Positions 36,318 to 45,685 are shown, numbered from the stretch's first letter. The stretch: 64,000 nucleotides of DNA from Schinkia azotoformans LMG 9581 (GCF_000307855.1 NZ_AJLR01000039.1:32326-96325); one strand, 5' to 3'. Notes: generated by a model not told the origin, from the sequence alone. Translations and numbers: made by a program.

Positions 36318-38432
36318 CTACTCCTCATCCTCAAGAACCCGGTAAGCCATTTCAAATAAGACTTCCTGGCTATTAATAACCGGATCATTCAGCCCTCTTT
36401 TCAAATAACTATAGGTCCCATCCTCGTTCAATTCCCTAGCCTTCACGTTATCAGCAACTAATATTGAAACAATTTTAAATATCTTTTTCTTTATCACTTC
36501 ATCATATATCGGGAAAAGAATTTCCACTCGTTTTACCATATTTCTTGTCATTAAATCAGCTGAGGATAAAAACACTTTTTCTTCCCTATTATGATGAAAA
36601 TAATAAATCCGACTATGTTCTAAAAAACGTCCAATGATACTGCGAACCCTAATATTTTCACTAACCCCTTTTATCCCTGGTTTTAAACAACAAATCCCTC
36701 TAACAATAAGATCAATCTTCACGCCAGCCCTTGATGCTTCATACAGCTTCATAATTAATTCTTTATCCGTAAACGAATTCATTTTAAAAATAATTTTTCC
36801 GTTATTATATTTTTTATGGTATGAAATCTCCTCGTCAATTAAAGAGATCAAGTCATTTCGAATATCGAATGGGGAGACAGATAGATGATGATAAACAGGC
36901 TTCTCAGTATAACCGCTTAGATAGTTAAAAAAATTCGTGGCGTCTATGCCAAATTCTCTGTTTGAAGTTAAGAAACCTAAATCAGTATATATTTTTGCAG
37001 TAACATCATTATAATTTCCTGTTCCTAAATGAACAAATCGTTCAATATTATTATTTCTTTTTCGAACGACTAAAGTGATTTTGCTATGTGTTTTTAAGGA
37101 TGTCATTCCATAAATAACATGGCAGCCAGCTTTTTCAAGCTCCTTTGCCCAATGCACATTTTTTTCCTCATCAAAACGAGCTCTTAACTCAACTGACACG
37201 GTGACCTGCTTACCGTTACTTGCCGCTCGTTTTAATGATTTTATAATGGGTGAATCCCCACTTACTCGATAGAGGGTTTGTTTTATGGCCAACACATTCG
37301 GATCATCGGCAGCTTGTGAAATAAAGTCAACAACAGCCTCAAAGGATTCATATGGATGATGCAAAAGAACATCCTTTTTTGTCAATGCTTCAAAAATATC
37401 CTCTTCACCAATTAAATCTATAGGTGGTTGCGGGATTAATGTTTGATAAGCTAAATGTTCTTTATTACCTATTATTTCATTGTAAAAACTAAATAAAAAC
37501 GACAAGTCTAATGGGCCATTAAGCAGATATATATCTTTTTCATGTATTTCCAAAGTATTGGCTAAAAACTGAAGGATGTTATTGTCGATAGAATCTTCAC
37601 AAACCTCTAAACGTACCGCTGCCCCCCACTTCCGTTTTTTCAGCTCTTTTTCTATTTCTTTTAGCAAGTCACGGGCACCTTCTTCATGAATCGTCATATC
37701 CGCATTTCTTGTTATTCTAAACTTCGAAATTTGCTTAACTAAATAGCCTTTAAATAGCTTATGGATGAAATAGGTGATAACATCCTCTAACAGAATGTAG
37801 CACTCCCCCCCCTCCTCGGAAGGAAACTTAATGAATCGATCCAAAACAGCCGGCACTTGAACGATGGCGAATTTCTCCTTGGATCGTTCGCTCTTTTTTT
37901 GTGGATCAACAAGTATAATGGCGAGATTGATGCTTTTATTAGCAAGCATTGGAAAATTCCGATAGGCATCAATCGCAAGCGGTGTTAAGACAGGGAAAAT
38001 TTGTTCATCAAAAACTCTTTCTACAAATTGATTTTGAAGAGAAGTTAACTCCTCCATCTTACGTATAAAAATATTTTCCTTTTCTAATAAAGGCAACAAT
38101 TTATCCTGATATGTGGCATACTGCAAATCAACAATTTGATGATTATTTTTCGATATGGCAGCAAGCTGTTCCTTTGGGGTTAACCCGGCTTTATTTTCCG
38201 GTTTATTAAAGCCTGCCTTTACCTGGTCCTTCAATCCTGCAACCCGTACCATAAAAAATTCATCAAGATTGTTGCTAACAATCGCTAAAAACTTCAATCT
38301 TTCTCCAAGTGGATTGCTCTCATCCAATGCCTCTTGTAATACCCTTTCATTAAATGCGAGCCAACTAAGCTCACGATTATTGTATAGAGATGGATGCCCT
38401 AAATCAATTTCTTGATTTTCCACTGTCCTCAT
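36318..38432 (-). CDS. ppk: Polyphosphate kinase (PPK1)
   Basis: 704 residues, typical for PPK1, which makes polyphosphate from ATP reversibly. Segments: N domain LSWLAFNERVLQEA, head domain, C1 domain with FVHLGTGNYND carrying the phospho-accepting His, and C2 domain with LIVRGICCLKPG and LSSADLMTRNM. ATG 38432 follows a GGGGGC site. Its partner ppx lies 60 nt upstream on the same strand. The two genes probably form an operon that balances synthesis and breakdown of polyphosphate. Confidence 0.95.
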   Translation of the reverse strand: MRTVENQEIDLGHPSLYNNRELSWLAFNERVLQEALDESNPLGERLKFLAIVSNNLDEFFMVRVAGLKDQVKAGFNKPENKAGLTPKEQLAAISKNNHQIVDLQYATYQDKLLPLLEKENIFIRKMEELTSLQNQFVERVFDEQIFPVLTPLAIDAYRNFPMLANKSINLAIILVDPQKKSERSKEKFAIVQVPAVLDRFIKFPSEEGGECYILLEDVITYFIHKLFKGYLVKQISKFRITRNADMTIHEEGARDLLKEIEKELKKRKWGAAVRLEVCEDSIDNNILQFLANTLEIHEKDIYLLNGPLDLSFLFSFYNEIIGNKEHLAYQTLIPQPPIDLIGEEDIFEALTKKDVLLHHPYESFEAVVDFISQAADDPNVLAIKQTLYRVSGDSPIIKSLKRAASNGKQVTVSVELRARFDEEKNVHWAKELEKAGCHVIYGMTSLKTHSKITLVVRKRNNNIERFVHLGTGNYNDVTAKIYTDLGFLTSNREFGIDATNFFNYLSGYTEKPVYHHLSVSPFDIRNDLISLIDEEISYHKKYNNGKIIFKMNSFTDKELIMKLYEASRAGVKIDLIVRGICCLKPGIKGVSENIRVRSIIGRFLEHSRIYYFHHNREEKVFLSSADLMTRNMVKRVEILFPIYDEVIKKKIFKIVSILVADNVKARELNEDGTYSYLKRGLNDPVINSQEVLFEMAYRVLEDEE

Positions 38433-38492
38433 TTTTCGGAGCCCCCTTTTTGTAAACTCCCTTTACTTATATATACTCGAGCAAGAGTCCGA

Positions 38493-40022
38493 TTAAGCAC
38501 GCGTAAAATGCAAAATAATATTTCGTTTTAAAACTTTTTCCAATTGTTTTTTCTGTTTTTCTGCATGATATTGTTCAGCCTGCCAATTGTTCGAACACAT
38601 TATAATAAACATCAGATCTTCTTGCCTGTCAGCCATTTCAAGCTGTTCCACTATATTTCGTTTTGTTTCGTTTAGAGCATATGCAAGCCTCAAAACCGCT
38701 CCCAAGATTCGAATGACAACAAAATCCTCTTTAGAAATCCAGTCCGCAAATGGCTCCAGGTAATTTTTTAAATATGTTTTTGACTTAAATGAAGCAATGG
38801 CGGCTAAGCGCAGTCTCTCCTCGTGCATGAGACCATCAATTGTTCGATTCGCAAGAAGATAAAAGGTATGTTGACTACTTGCCTCATCATCAATATACCG
38901 TCCTAATTGAAATAATAATGCTGCCCGTTTTGCTTCTGTAAGCTCGGTATCTGTGATTGACAAAAATCCGAACTTCCGCAATGAAGTTAAAATAGATATG
39001 GCGATACGTGACACTTGGACTACATTATTAATGTTAATCTCGTAATCATATTCCAATTCATATAAGCTTTCCTCTAACACATTCGGAAACATTTTAATTC
39101 CAAATGGTTTTAGTAGTTCTTCATAAACAACACCATCACGAAGCCCTTTCCTACTTAGAATAAAAGAGGAGGCATGTGTGATTTGATAAAAAACATTAAA
39201 AACCTCCAGTGCCGGTATAATAATGTCAGCACGTTCCTCTGAAAGTCCTTCCACACATTGTAGCTTCTCAAGGGGTAAACAAATCAGACTGTCTTTTACT
39301 GTAGCGAGATCATGACTGGTCATTTCGTATTGATGCAAGCCCCCCAATGGGTACATTTTACGCCTTTGATCGATTTGCACTATATTACGGGCACTGCCAC
39401 CTATTCCAATGATCGGTACTCGCCGCATGTCCTTAATCCATTCAATTTTATTGATTTCCTCATGTAAAAAGGTTGTTAAATGTAATAATTCGTCTGCAGT
39501 CGGAACGGGACCCTCCATAAACTGCTTTCGCAACGATAAAGCACCAAAAGGGAAGCTATGATAAAAAATTAGTTTCCGATCACGGAAATAAGTGACCTCT
39601 GTACTGCCGCCACCAACATCAATTGTGATCCCTTCGGTAATCGATGTGGAATTAATAACAGCTAAAAAACCATAATAGGCTTCTTCAAATTCAGAAAGAA
39701 TTTTCACATCCAAATTTGTGAATATTTGAATGTTCTCGAGGATTTCGTGTTGATTTTTTGCATGACGAATAGTGGCTGTTGCCACCGCATTAATATTCTG
39801 AATGGCATGATATTTCGTAATTTCCTCAAAGTTTTTCAATGTACGTATTAAAATGTCCATCCCCGTCTTATCTAAATATTGCCGATCATCTAAATGGTTG
39901 CGGAGCCGGGCCATCGTCTTAATGTTTTCAATTTCCTTTAGCCTTCCATTTCTTTCATTATGATAAATGACGAGTCTCATTGTATTAGAGCCAATATCAA
40001 TTATTGCAAACTTTTCTTGCAT
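38493..40022 (-). CDS. ppx: Exopolyphosphatase, Ppx/GppA family
   Basis: 509 residues with the ASKHA phosphatase core: IDIGSNTMRLVIY (phosphate 1), GITIDVGGGSTEVTYF (phosphate 2) and an HD-like C-terminal helical half. It splits phosphate from polyphosphate ends or from pppGpp; the ppk neighbour favours polyphosphate. ATG 40022 is taken; TTG 40025 is one codon upstream, with a weak GGGAATGA site. It lies upstream of ppk in the same operon. Confidence 0.93.
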   Translation of the reverse strand: MQEKFAIIDIGSNTMRLVIYHNERNGRLKEIENIKTMARLRNHLDDRQYLDKTGMDILIRTLKNFEEITKYHAIQNINAVATATIRHAKNQHEILENIQIFTNLDVKILSEFEEAYYGFLAVINSTSITEGITIDVGGGSTEVTYFRDRKLIFYHSFPFGALSLRKQFMEGPVPTADELLHLTTFLHEEINKIEWIKDMRRVPIIGIGGSARNIVQIDQRRKMYPLGGLHQYEMTSHDLATVKDSLICLPLEKLQCVEGLSEERADIIIPALEVFNVFYQITHASSFILSRKGLRDGVVYEELLKPFGIKMFPNVLEESLYELEYDYEININNVVQVSRIAISILTSLRKFGFLSITDTELTEAKRAALLFQLGRYIDDEASSQHTFYLLANRTIDGLMHEERLRLAAIASFKSKTYLKNYLEPFADWISKEDFVVIRILGAVLRLAYALNETKRNIVEQLEMADRQEDLMFIIMCSNNWQAEQYHAEKQKKQLEKVLKRNIILHFTRA

Positions 40023-40074
40023 CAAACATCATTCCCATCTGCAAGGTGAACTTCTTGTATCCATTATAATATAT

Positions 40075-40107
40075 AAAAGCAGTGGATCACTATGATCCAC
40101 TGCTTTT
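40075..40107 (-). terminator. Terminator of the selenolipoprotein candidate
   Basis: AAAAGCAGTGGATCA / TGATCCACTGCTTTT, perfect 15-bp stem; ends 7 nt after the TAA at 40114. Its position after the distal stop supports one continuous gene. Confidence 0.85.
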
Positions 40108-40113
40108 ATTATG

Positions 40114-40593
40114 TTATTCAGGCATTGGTGTTGGTGTTCCTTCTACACCATTATTACCATATTTTTCGTCTACAATATTGCGAATAGTCTTCAGATCCGT
40201 ACCTTTTTCAAATTCTGCTTTAGCCTCACGGGCTATATCAACACAGATCCCTCAGCCAAGGCCCATGCTGTCTAATGTAGCGATATTGCCGTCAACCGAA
40301 TCAATAAAACATGCAGTATTATTCGTATGTCCATCCGTTTCAAAGCAGCCGCAATAGCATGGCATATGATCTAACACTTGCGGATGTTCCGCAGCAAACG
40401 CATAAGCCTCAAGCGATTCCTTTGAACCGTATTGAGTCATCATTGGCGAAAATTCCTTCGTATCTAAATTATATTCCGCTTTAATATCCCCTGAGCCTTG
40501 TGATGTTTGTTCACTATCGTTTTCAGAAGAATTACAAGCAGATAAGCCAAATAAAAGGATGCATGATGCAACAAAGATCATGAATTTCTTCAT
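40114..40593 (-). CDS. PCYCGC-motif lipoprotein, candidate selenoprotein (in-frame TGA)
   Basis: Reads 113 residues to a TGA at 40254-40252, then continues without any other stop for 45 codons to TAA at 40114. Signal peptide with lipobox LSAC (Cys20), the PCYCGC motif at 78-83, Cys95, then GLG-U114-GIC117. The TGA therefore sits where a Cys would make CxxC. The downstream part (VDIAREAKAEFEKG ... PTPMPE) is normal coding sequence. A hairpin TAGCC-CGTGA-GGCTA begins 16 nt after TGA with a G in its loop, in the range of bacterial SECIS elements. If TGA is a plain stop, the product is truncated. Family function is unknown; an extracellular thiol/selenol redox or metal role is inference. Confidence 0.75.
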
Positions 40594-40797
40594 CTAGTTA
40601 CCTCCTAGTTTGCAATTATCTAGTAGTGTTTATTACTATGTAATAGTAACATGTTTTTCATGCAGTTGCCTATTAATTTGCGACAAACAACGGAATGTTC
40701 ATGAAGTTGTCATCTTATTTATATAATTTATTACTAGTTGTTTTGACACTATCTATGAGTGTATAATAATAGAAGATAACTGAAAGGAGTCAAAATA

Positions 40798-41247
40798 ATG
40801 GAATATTCAATAGATGATCTCTCCCGTGCTCTCTTCATCGTGAATCGACACGCAAAAACTGCCCCAAATCCTAAATTTCTTTATTACTTAAAGAAACAAA
40901 CACTTGAAAAACTTATTCAAGATGGAAAAGCAAAAAAACTAGGCCTTCACTTTTCTAAAAATCCAAAAAATAGTCAACAACGTTCCGATTTACTTGTTTC
41001 AGTAGGTGAGTATTATTTCCATATTCCTCCCCAAAAAGCTGATTTCGAGTCATTGCCGCATCTTGGAGAACTAAATGAAACATACCGTAACCCCAAGACA
41101 AACTTACCACTTTCAAAAGCCAAGCTAATTTTACAGAGCTACACGGGTATCCGTGAATCTGATTCAGATAATAACACCCTAGGCCCACCGTCTAAACGAA
41201 AATACACAAAACCTGTATTCAAAAAACTGGGACAATCTTACTTTTAA
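40798..41247 (+). CDS. ykyB: YkyB-family protein
   Basis: 149 residues. The segments LSRALFIVNRHAKTAPNPKFLYYLKK, KKLGLHFSKNP and YYFHIPP match B. subtilis YkyB, as does the ending KPVFKKLGQSYF. Function unknown; basic and soluble. ATG 40798 follows GAAAGGAG. In B. subtilis ykyB lies beside cheV, also present here 3.5 kb away, now separated by the tungstate transporter genes. Confidence 0.87.
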   Translation: MEYSIDDLSRALFIVNRHAKTAPNPKFLYYLKKQTLEKLIQDGKAKKLGLHFSKNPKNSQQRSDLLVSVGEYYFHIPPQKADFESLPHLGELNETYRNPKTNLPLSKAKLILQSYTGIRESDSDNNTLGPPSKRKYTKPVFKKLGQSYF

Positions 41248-41251
41248 TTAA

Positions 41252-41284
41252 AAAATAGGCGAGCCTATGATCAGGTCATCGCCT
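41252..41284 (-). terminator. Terminator of the tup operon
   Basis: Minus strand AGGCGA...TCGCCT with inner CCT/AGG pairing, then TATTTTTT; contains the tupC stop. Confidence 0.7.
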
Positions 41285-42038
41285 TCTCTATTCGATCCTC
41301 ATCAATTAACGGTGTCATCCATTCGTCCAAAAACTGATTAACATCATTTGTAAATCTTTTAAATGGCAGTTCCTCTACTTTTCCATAATCCACCATTTTT
41401 CCTTCGAACATTAATATAATATCTTCGCATAAATATCTCACTTCATGATAATCATGGCTAATAAATATGGTCGTTGTTCCCGTTTCTTTTAAAATTTGCT
41501 GAAAATCCTTCAATAATTTTCTTCTGGTCGGTAAGTCCAATGCAGAAAAGGGTTCGTCCAAAAATAGGATTTCCGGATTTGTAGCCATTGCCCTAGCAAT
41601 GGATAATCTTTGTGCTTCTCCGCCTGAAAGATTTTTGGCCCGATCCTCTACTAAATGGTCAATTCCAAATTGTTTTAACCAATAGAAAACCGTTTCTTTG
41701 ATTACCTTTTTGGGAGTCTTTCTAAACTTAAGACCAATTGCGACATTATTATATACTGTCGTATCAAGCATTAATGGCTGTTGAAAAACTACGGAAACCT
41801 TGCGTCGTTCGGTGAGGTTTACTTTACCGGGAAAAACCTGTAGGTCATTAAAATGAATGATCCCTGTAGTTGGGTTCTCTAGTAAAGCCATTAGTTTAAG
41901 GAGTGAGCTTTTACCAGCTCCATTCGGGCCTATAAGCCCTATAACTTTACCCGGCTTCACTGTTAACTCTTGAACCGATACAATTTTCTTATTTCTTTTT
42001 ATAACTGTGATATCCTGTAAATCGAGCATTATTTTCAC
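41271..42038 (-). CDS. tupC: Tungstate-type ABC transporter ATP-binding protein
   Basis: 255 residues. Walker A GPNGAGKSS, Q-loop VVFQQPL, signature LSGGEAQRLSIARAM, Walker B EILFLDEPFSALD and switch His in FISHDYHEV. It energises uptake with TupB and TupA. Overlaps tupB by 4 nt (ATGA), so translation is coupled. The molybdate-type C-terminal TOBE domain is absent, as usual for TupC. Tungstate rather than molybdate is inferred from TupA. Confidence 0.85.
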   Translation of the reverse strand: MKIMLDLQDITVIKRNKKIVSVQELTVKPGKVIGLIGPNGAGKSSLLKLMALLENPTTGIIHFNDLQVFPGKVNLTERRKVSVVFQQPLMLDTTVYNNVAIGLKFRKTPKKVIKETVFYWLKQFGIDHLVEDRAKNLSGGEAQRLSIARAMATNPEILFLDEPFSALDLPTRRKLLKDFQQILKETGTTTIFISHDYHEVRYLCEDIILMFEGKMVDYGKVEELPFKRFTNDVNQFLDEWMTPLIDEDRIEKAMT

Positions 42039-42733
42039 CCTTTTGCATCCTTTTGTTGCAATAACGTCAGGCCCAATGTGATTAAATAAGCTAAGAGCAT
42101 CAGGATCACCGATATTCCAATCGCAACCTCTGTGTGCCCTTTAGAAACCTCCATTACTGTTGCCGTTGTTAAAACTCTTGAATATCCTTTTATATTTCCA
42201 CCGACCATCTGTGAGGCGCCAACCTCTGATACGACCGCACCGAAACCGGCAATAACAGCAGCGAGTAAGGAAAAACGAGCCTCCCGCAAAACTAGAAACA
42301 ACATTTGCAGCTTTGTGGCACCCAAAGCTTTGAATTGCATTCTCATTTTTTCGTCAACCTGCATTACGGCGGCACTTGTTAACCCCATTACGACTGGCGA
42401 AGCGATAACTGCTTGAGCGATCACAATCGCTGTAGGGGTAAAGATTAAATCTAACTGGCCTAATGGACCATTTCGGGCTAAAAATAAATAAACCCATAAC
42501 CCAACAACAACTGGTGGAAAACCCATCATCGTGTTAACGATACTAATAATTAATCTTCTGCCGGGGAAATGAACCCATGCAAGAAATACTCCCAGAGGAA
42601 TACCTATAACAAGACTTATAAATGTAGCTGACCCTGATACCTTCAGAGTCAGCCAAGTAATTTCATATATTTCTGGATCGAATGTTATGAGCATTCTAAT
42701 CGCTTCTAACAAACCGCTCACAATCATTTCCAT
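42035..42733 (-). CDS. tupB: Tungstate-type ABC transporter permease
   Basis: 232 residues with about five or six membrane segments and the permease signature region (EARFSLLAAVIAGFGAVVSEVGASQMVGGNIKGYSRVLTT), typical of TupB/WtpB-like subunits. The ATG at 42733 follows tupA by 13 nt. Middle gene of the transporter operon, overlapping tupC by 4 nt. Confidence 0.86.
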   Translation of the reverse strand: MEMIVSGLLEAIRMLITFDPEIYEITWLTLKVSGSATFISLVIGIPLGVFLAWVHFPGRRLIISIVNTMMGFPPVVVGLWVYLFLARNGPLGQLDLIFTPTAIVIAQAVIASPVVMGLTSAAVMQVDEKMRMQFKALGATKLQMLFLVLREARFSLLAAVIAGFGAVVSEVGASQMVGGNIKGYSRVLTTATVMEVSKGHTEVAIGISVILMLLAYLITLGLTLLQQKDAKG

Positions 42734-42746
42734 AAATAGTCACCTT

Positions 42747-43646
42747 TTATTTTGTATTTGCATCTGGGAAGAATAATGGTTCACCAAATTCCTCAACGCC
42801 AAATTCCCCAATCACCTTTTGAGTTTCAGGTGCAACCATAAAATCAACAAATGCTTTTGCTGCATCACCATTAATATTTTCAAACTTCTCGGGGTTAACT
42901 TGCATTACATGATAAATATTTAATAGACTTTCTTCGCCTTCAAGTATGATATCAAGGTTTAGTTCATGCTTTAGTGCCAAGTATGTGGCCCGGTCTGTTA
43001 ATGAATAACCATCTTTTTCTGATGCAACCTTTAATGTTGCGCCCATACCCTGACCTGTTTCCTGGTACCATTTACCACTTGGCTCGATTTCAGCATTTTT
43101 CCATAGACCTAATTCTTTTTTATGTGTACCGGAGTCATCTCCTCGCGAAACAAATAGCGAATTATCCTCTGCTATCTTCTTAAAGGCCTCAACAGTAGAT
43201 GTAAGTCCTTTAATACCTGCCGGATCTTCTTTAGGTCCAACAACAATAAAATCATTATGCATAACTAACTGATAATTTGTTACAACGCCACTATCAACTA
43301 AAGGCTGTTCAGACTCAGGAGCGTGAACTAATAATACATCCGCTTCGCCGTTCTGACCCATTTCTAATGCCTTTCCTGTGCCAACAGCTATTGTTTTAAC
43401 CATAAATCCTGTTTGTTCTTCAAACATTGGTACTAATACATCCAATAATCCACTATCTTGTGTACTTGTTGTTGTGGCTAATACGAAGTCTTTTTTAACA
43501 TTAGTATTTTCCGTGGCCTGTTGTTCACCTGCTTGTTCAGTAGCTGGTTTTTCTTGATTACCAGAGCATCCTGAAAAAACTACTAAAATGGCTGCCATAA
43601 CGACTAGCAGAAATAATTTGTTAATATGTATTAAACTATTTTTCAT
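42747..43646 (-). CDS. tupA: Tungstate-binding lipoprotein
   Basis: 299 residues: signal peptide with lipobox VFSGC, a Gln/Glu/Thr linker, then a type II periplasmic-binding fold. The opening LATTTSTQDSGLLDVLVPMFEEQTG contains the TTTS motif that marks TupA. RGDDSGTHKKELGLW supplies further oxyanion contacts. TupA proteins bind tungstate far more tightly than molybdate. It starts one base after the regulator gene's stop region and is followed by tupB and tupC. Vanadate or molybdate transport cannot be fully excluded. Confidence 0.88.
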   Translation of the reverse strand: MKNSLIHINKLFLLVVMAAILVVFSGCSGNQEKPATEQAGEQQATENTNVKKDFVLATTTSTQDSGLLDVLVPMFEEQTGFMVKTIAVGTGKALEMGQNGEADVLLVHAPESEQPLVDSGVVTNYQLVMHNDFIVVGPKEDPAGIKGLTSTVEAFKKIAEDNSLFVSRGDDSGTHKKELGLWKNAEIEPSGKWYQETGQGMGATLKVASEKDGYSLTDRATYLALKHELNLDIILEGEESLLNIYHVMQVNPEKFENINGDAAKAFVDFMVAPETQKVIGEFGVEEFGEPLFFPDANTK

Positions 43647-43647
43647 C

Positions 43648-44574
43648 TTAATCCTCCACTATCTTTCCAATATTTTTTGTGTCATATCCCCCAAGTTGGG
43701 TAATCTTTGAGACAATACCAGGCTCATGTAATAATTGTATAAAGGCATGGCCATGGGCACTTTCATAAAAAACGGATTTCATGACAAAGTCATATACTTC
43801 TTTTTTTAATAAGATAAAGTCTAGACCAAATGCCTTAGCCGCACTTTCAGTACCCAATGCAAAATCCGCAAGACTGCGTGCGACTCTTGAAGCGGCAGCA
43901 ATATGTGTCCGTTCAATATCGTCATAACCGCTTATTACGGATTGTGGCAGGTTAAGCTTCGTTAAGTAATAATCAAGCAAAATTCGGGTACCCGCTCCTT
44001 TTTGCCGATTTATGAAAGTTAAATCATCTCGTGATAGATCCTGCCAACCTGACAATTGTTTCGGGTTCCCCTTTGGAACGATCCAGCCAATATTCCGGTT
44101 AACGAAATGAATAATATGGATCCTTTCTCCAGGGAAAATTCTTTTTACGAACGGTATGTTATATTGTCCCGTCTCCTCGTCAAATAAATGGCAGCCGGCA
44201 ATATCACATTTTCCATAATAAAGATTCAGTAGTCCATCCATACTTCCGGTAAAAGCAGTAAAGAATTGAAAATTTGGAATGGCGTCTCTTATTTCGGTTG
44301 CCAATGCTTCTACAGCTAAATCATGACTACCCAAAAATAAAATAGGCTGCCCATTTATACTTCCAGTAAATTCAGATGGCAAAGCCCCAGACTGTATCTG
44401 TTTTACCTGTTCATGACCATGTTTAAACTTTTCAATCGTTGCCGGATCAAATCGCATTTTCCTCCCGATTCTAATCGCTTCTAGATCACCGCGTTTAACC
44501 ATTTCATAAACCGTATATTTAGATATTTTCAGTATGCTAGCTACTTCTTCAGGCTTTAATAATTCCCGTTCCAA
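43648..44574 (-). CDS. Excisionase-type HTH regulator fused to a periplasmic-binding-like domain
   Basis: 308 residues. Residues 1-55 form a MerR/excisionase-like winged helix (LLKPEEVASILKISKYTVYEMVKRGDLEAIRIGRKMRF). The rest is a periplasmic-binding-like domain of the kind fused to molybdate regulators (GSHDLAVEALA..., GCHLFDEETGQ, RQKGAGTRILLDYYL). It probably senses tungstate or molybdate (or a ligand) and controls the transporter operon it heads. TTG 44574 follows AGAGGTGA. No enzyme motif. Direct repeats upstream (44666-44696) may be its operator. Confidence 0.85.
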   Translation of the reverse strand: MERELLKPEEVASILKISKYTVYEMVKRGDLEAIRIGRKMRFDPATIEKFKHGHEQVKQIQSGALPSEFTGSINGQPILFLGSHDLAVEALATEIRDAIPNFQFFTAFTGSMDGLLNLYYGKCDIAGCHLFDEETGQYNIPFVKRIFPGERIHIIHFVNRNIGWIVPKGNPKQLSGWQDLSRDDLTFINRQKGAGTRILLDYYLTKLNLPQSVISGYDDIERTHIAAASRVARSLADFALGTESAAKAFGLDFILLKKEVYDFVMKSVFYESAHGHAFIQLLHEPGIVSKITQLGGYDTKNIGKIVED

Positions 44575-44665
44575 CTATTCACCTCTTTTCAAAAAAATAT
44601 ATTACTATCATAAACTAACAATTGCCTATTTAAAAGTGATTTCCATCATCTTTATAAGGTTTTAT

Positions 44666-44696
44666 TTAGTTTTATTAGTTTTCGTTAGTTATTAGT
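44666..44696 (-). promoter_or_regulatory. Repeated ACTAA motifs upstream of the tup regulator
   Basis: Four direct copies of ACTAA on the minus strand at 9, 10 and 7 nt spacing, about 90-120 nt before the regulator start. A candidate operator for the excisionase-type HTH; not proven. Confidence 0.35.
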
Positions 44697-44707
44697 TTCA
44701 AAAAAAA

Positions 44708-44734
44708 CGAGAGCAACCCTAAAGTTACTCTCGA
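44708..44734 (-). terminator. Terminator of cheV
   Basis: Minus strand CGAGAGTAAC / GTTGCTCTCG, imperfect, then eight T. Confidence 0.85.
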
Positions 44735-44742
44735 ATCATTAT

Positions 44743-45651
44743 TTATAGAACATGCTTATCAATAAATTTCACTAATTCTACGATCTCCGGTTTACTTACT
44801 TGTTCGGTTGCTCCTACGACTTCACCCTTATGACGCAGATCATCGGTAATTAAGGAAGAGAAAATAATAACAGGTAGAACCTTCAAATCTTTATTGTCTT
44901 TTATACGTTTTGTAAGGTGGTGTCCGTCCATTTTAGGCATTTCAATATCGGTAATGACCAATTGAACCACATCAGTAATATTTCTTCCAGAAGAAACGAT
45001 ACCTTCTAAATAATCTAAGGCATCCTGGCCATTTTCAAAGAATGTTAGCATACCATAACCAGCTTCCTCCAGTGTTTCTTCAAGAAGCTTTCGTAGTAAC
45101 GCAGAATCCTCGGCAATCACTAATTTTTTATTGGAACGTTCTCTTGGACCAAGATTCTTTAACCGGTCTACATTTATTCCTGAGTCAGGATTAATATCAA
45201 CTACAATTTTTTCATAATCTAAGAGGAGAACCATCTCATCCTTCATCTTAATAACACCGATAATTTGGCTTTCTAAGCCCGTATACATTTCATTTGGCTT
45301 TTCAATTTGATTCCATGAAATACGGTGGATTTGCGAAACAGTATGTACATGAAAAACAATTTTCGTTTTATTGAATTCACAAACGATAAATTTATCGTGC
45401 CTCGGATCTTGTGAAGGTGGAAAATTAAGAACAGTAGACATATTGACAACCGGCAATACTTCCCCGCGAAGCGTAATAATTCCCTCCACTGACGGATGGG
45501 CATGAGGAACTGTTGTTACCGGAACAGGATTAATGATTTCCTTTACTTTTATAACATTTATACCAAATTTATTATTACCTACTCCAAACTCAACGATTTC
45601 TAATTCATTTGTACCACTTTCTAATAGTATACCTTTATTATTTTGACTCAT
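44743..45651 (-). CDS. cheV: Chemotaxis coupling protein CheV
   Basis: 302 residues: N-terminal CheW domain (VKEIINPVPVTTVPHAHPSVEGIITLRGEVLPVVNM) and C-terminal receiver (LVIAEDSALLRKLLEETL, phospho-acceptor Asp in VITDIEMPKMDG, conserved Lys in VSKPE). CheV couples receptors to CheA and takes part in adaptation. ATG 45651 follows AAAGG. Position matches the cheV-ykyB neighbourhood; an MCP gene lies 2 kb further on. Confidence 0.95.
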   Translation of the reverse strand: MSQNNKGILLESGTNELEIVEFGVGNNKFGINVIKVKEIINPVPVTTVPHAHPSVEGIITLRGEVLPVVNMSTVLNFPPSQDPRHDKFIVCEFNKTKIVFHVHTVSQIHRISWNQIEKPNEMYTGLESQIIGVIKMKDEMVLLLDYEKIVVDINPDSGINVDRLKNLGPRERSNKKLVIAEDSALLRKLLEETLEEAGYGMLTFFENGQDALDYLEGIVSSGRNITDVVQLVITDIEMPKMDGHHLTKRIKDNKDLKVLPVIIFSSLITDDLRHKGEVVGATEQVSKPEIVELVKFIDKHVL

Positions 45652-45685
45652 CCTTTTCGCCCTTCCATAAAAAGATATTACCTCT

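Noticed and set aside
40082..40357. Plus-strand frame opposite the PCYCGC gene
   Set aside because: Antisense shadow; it contains the terminator stem and no ribosome site.
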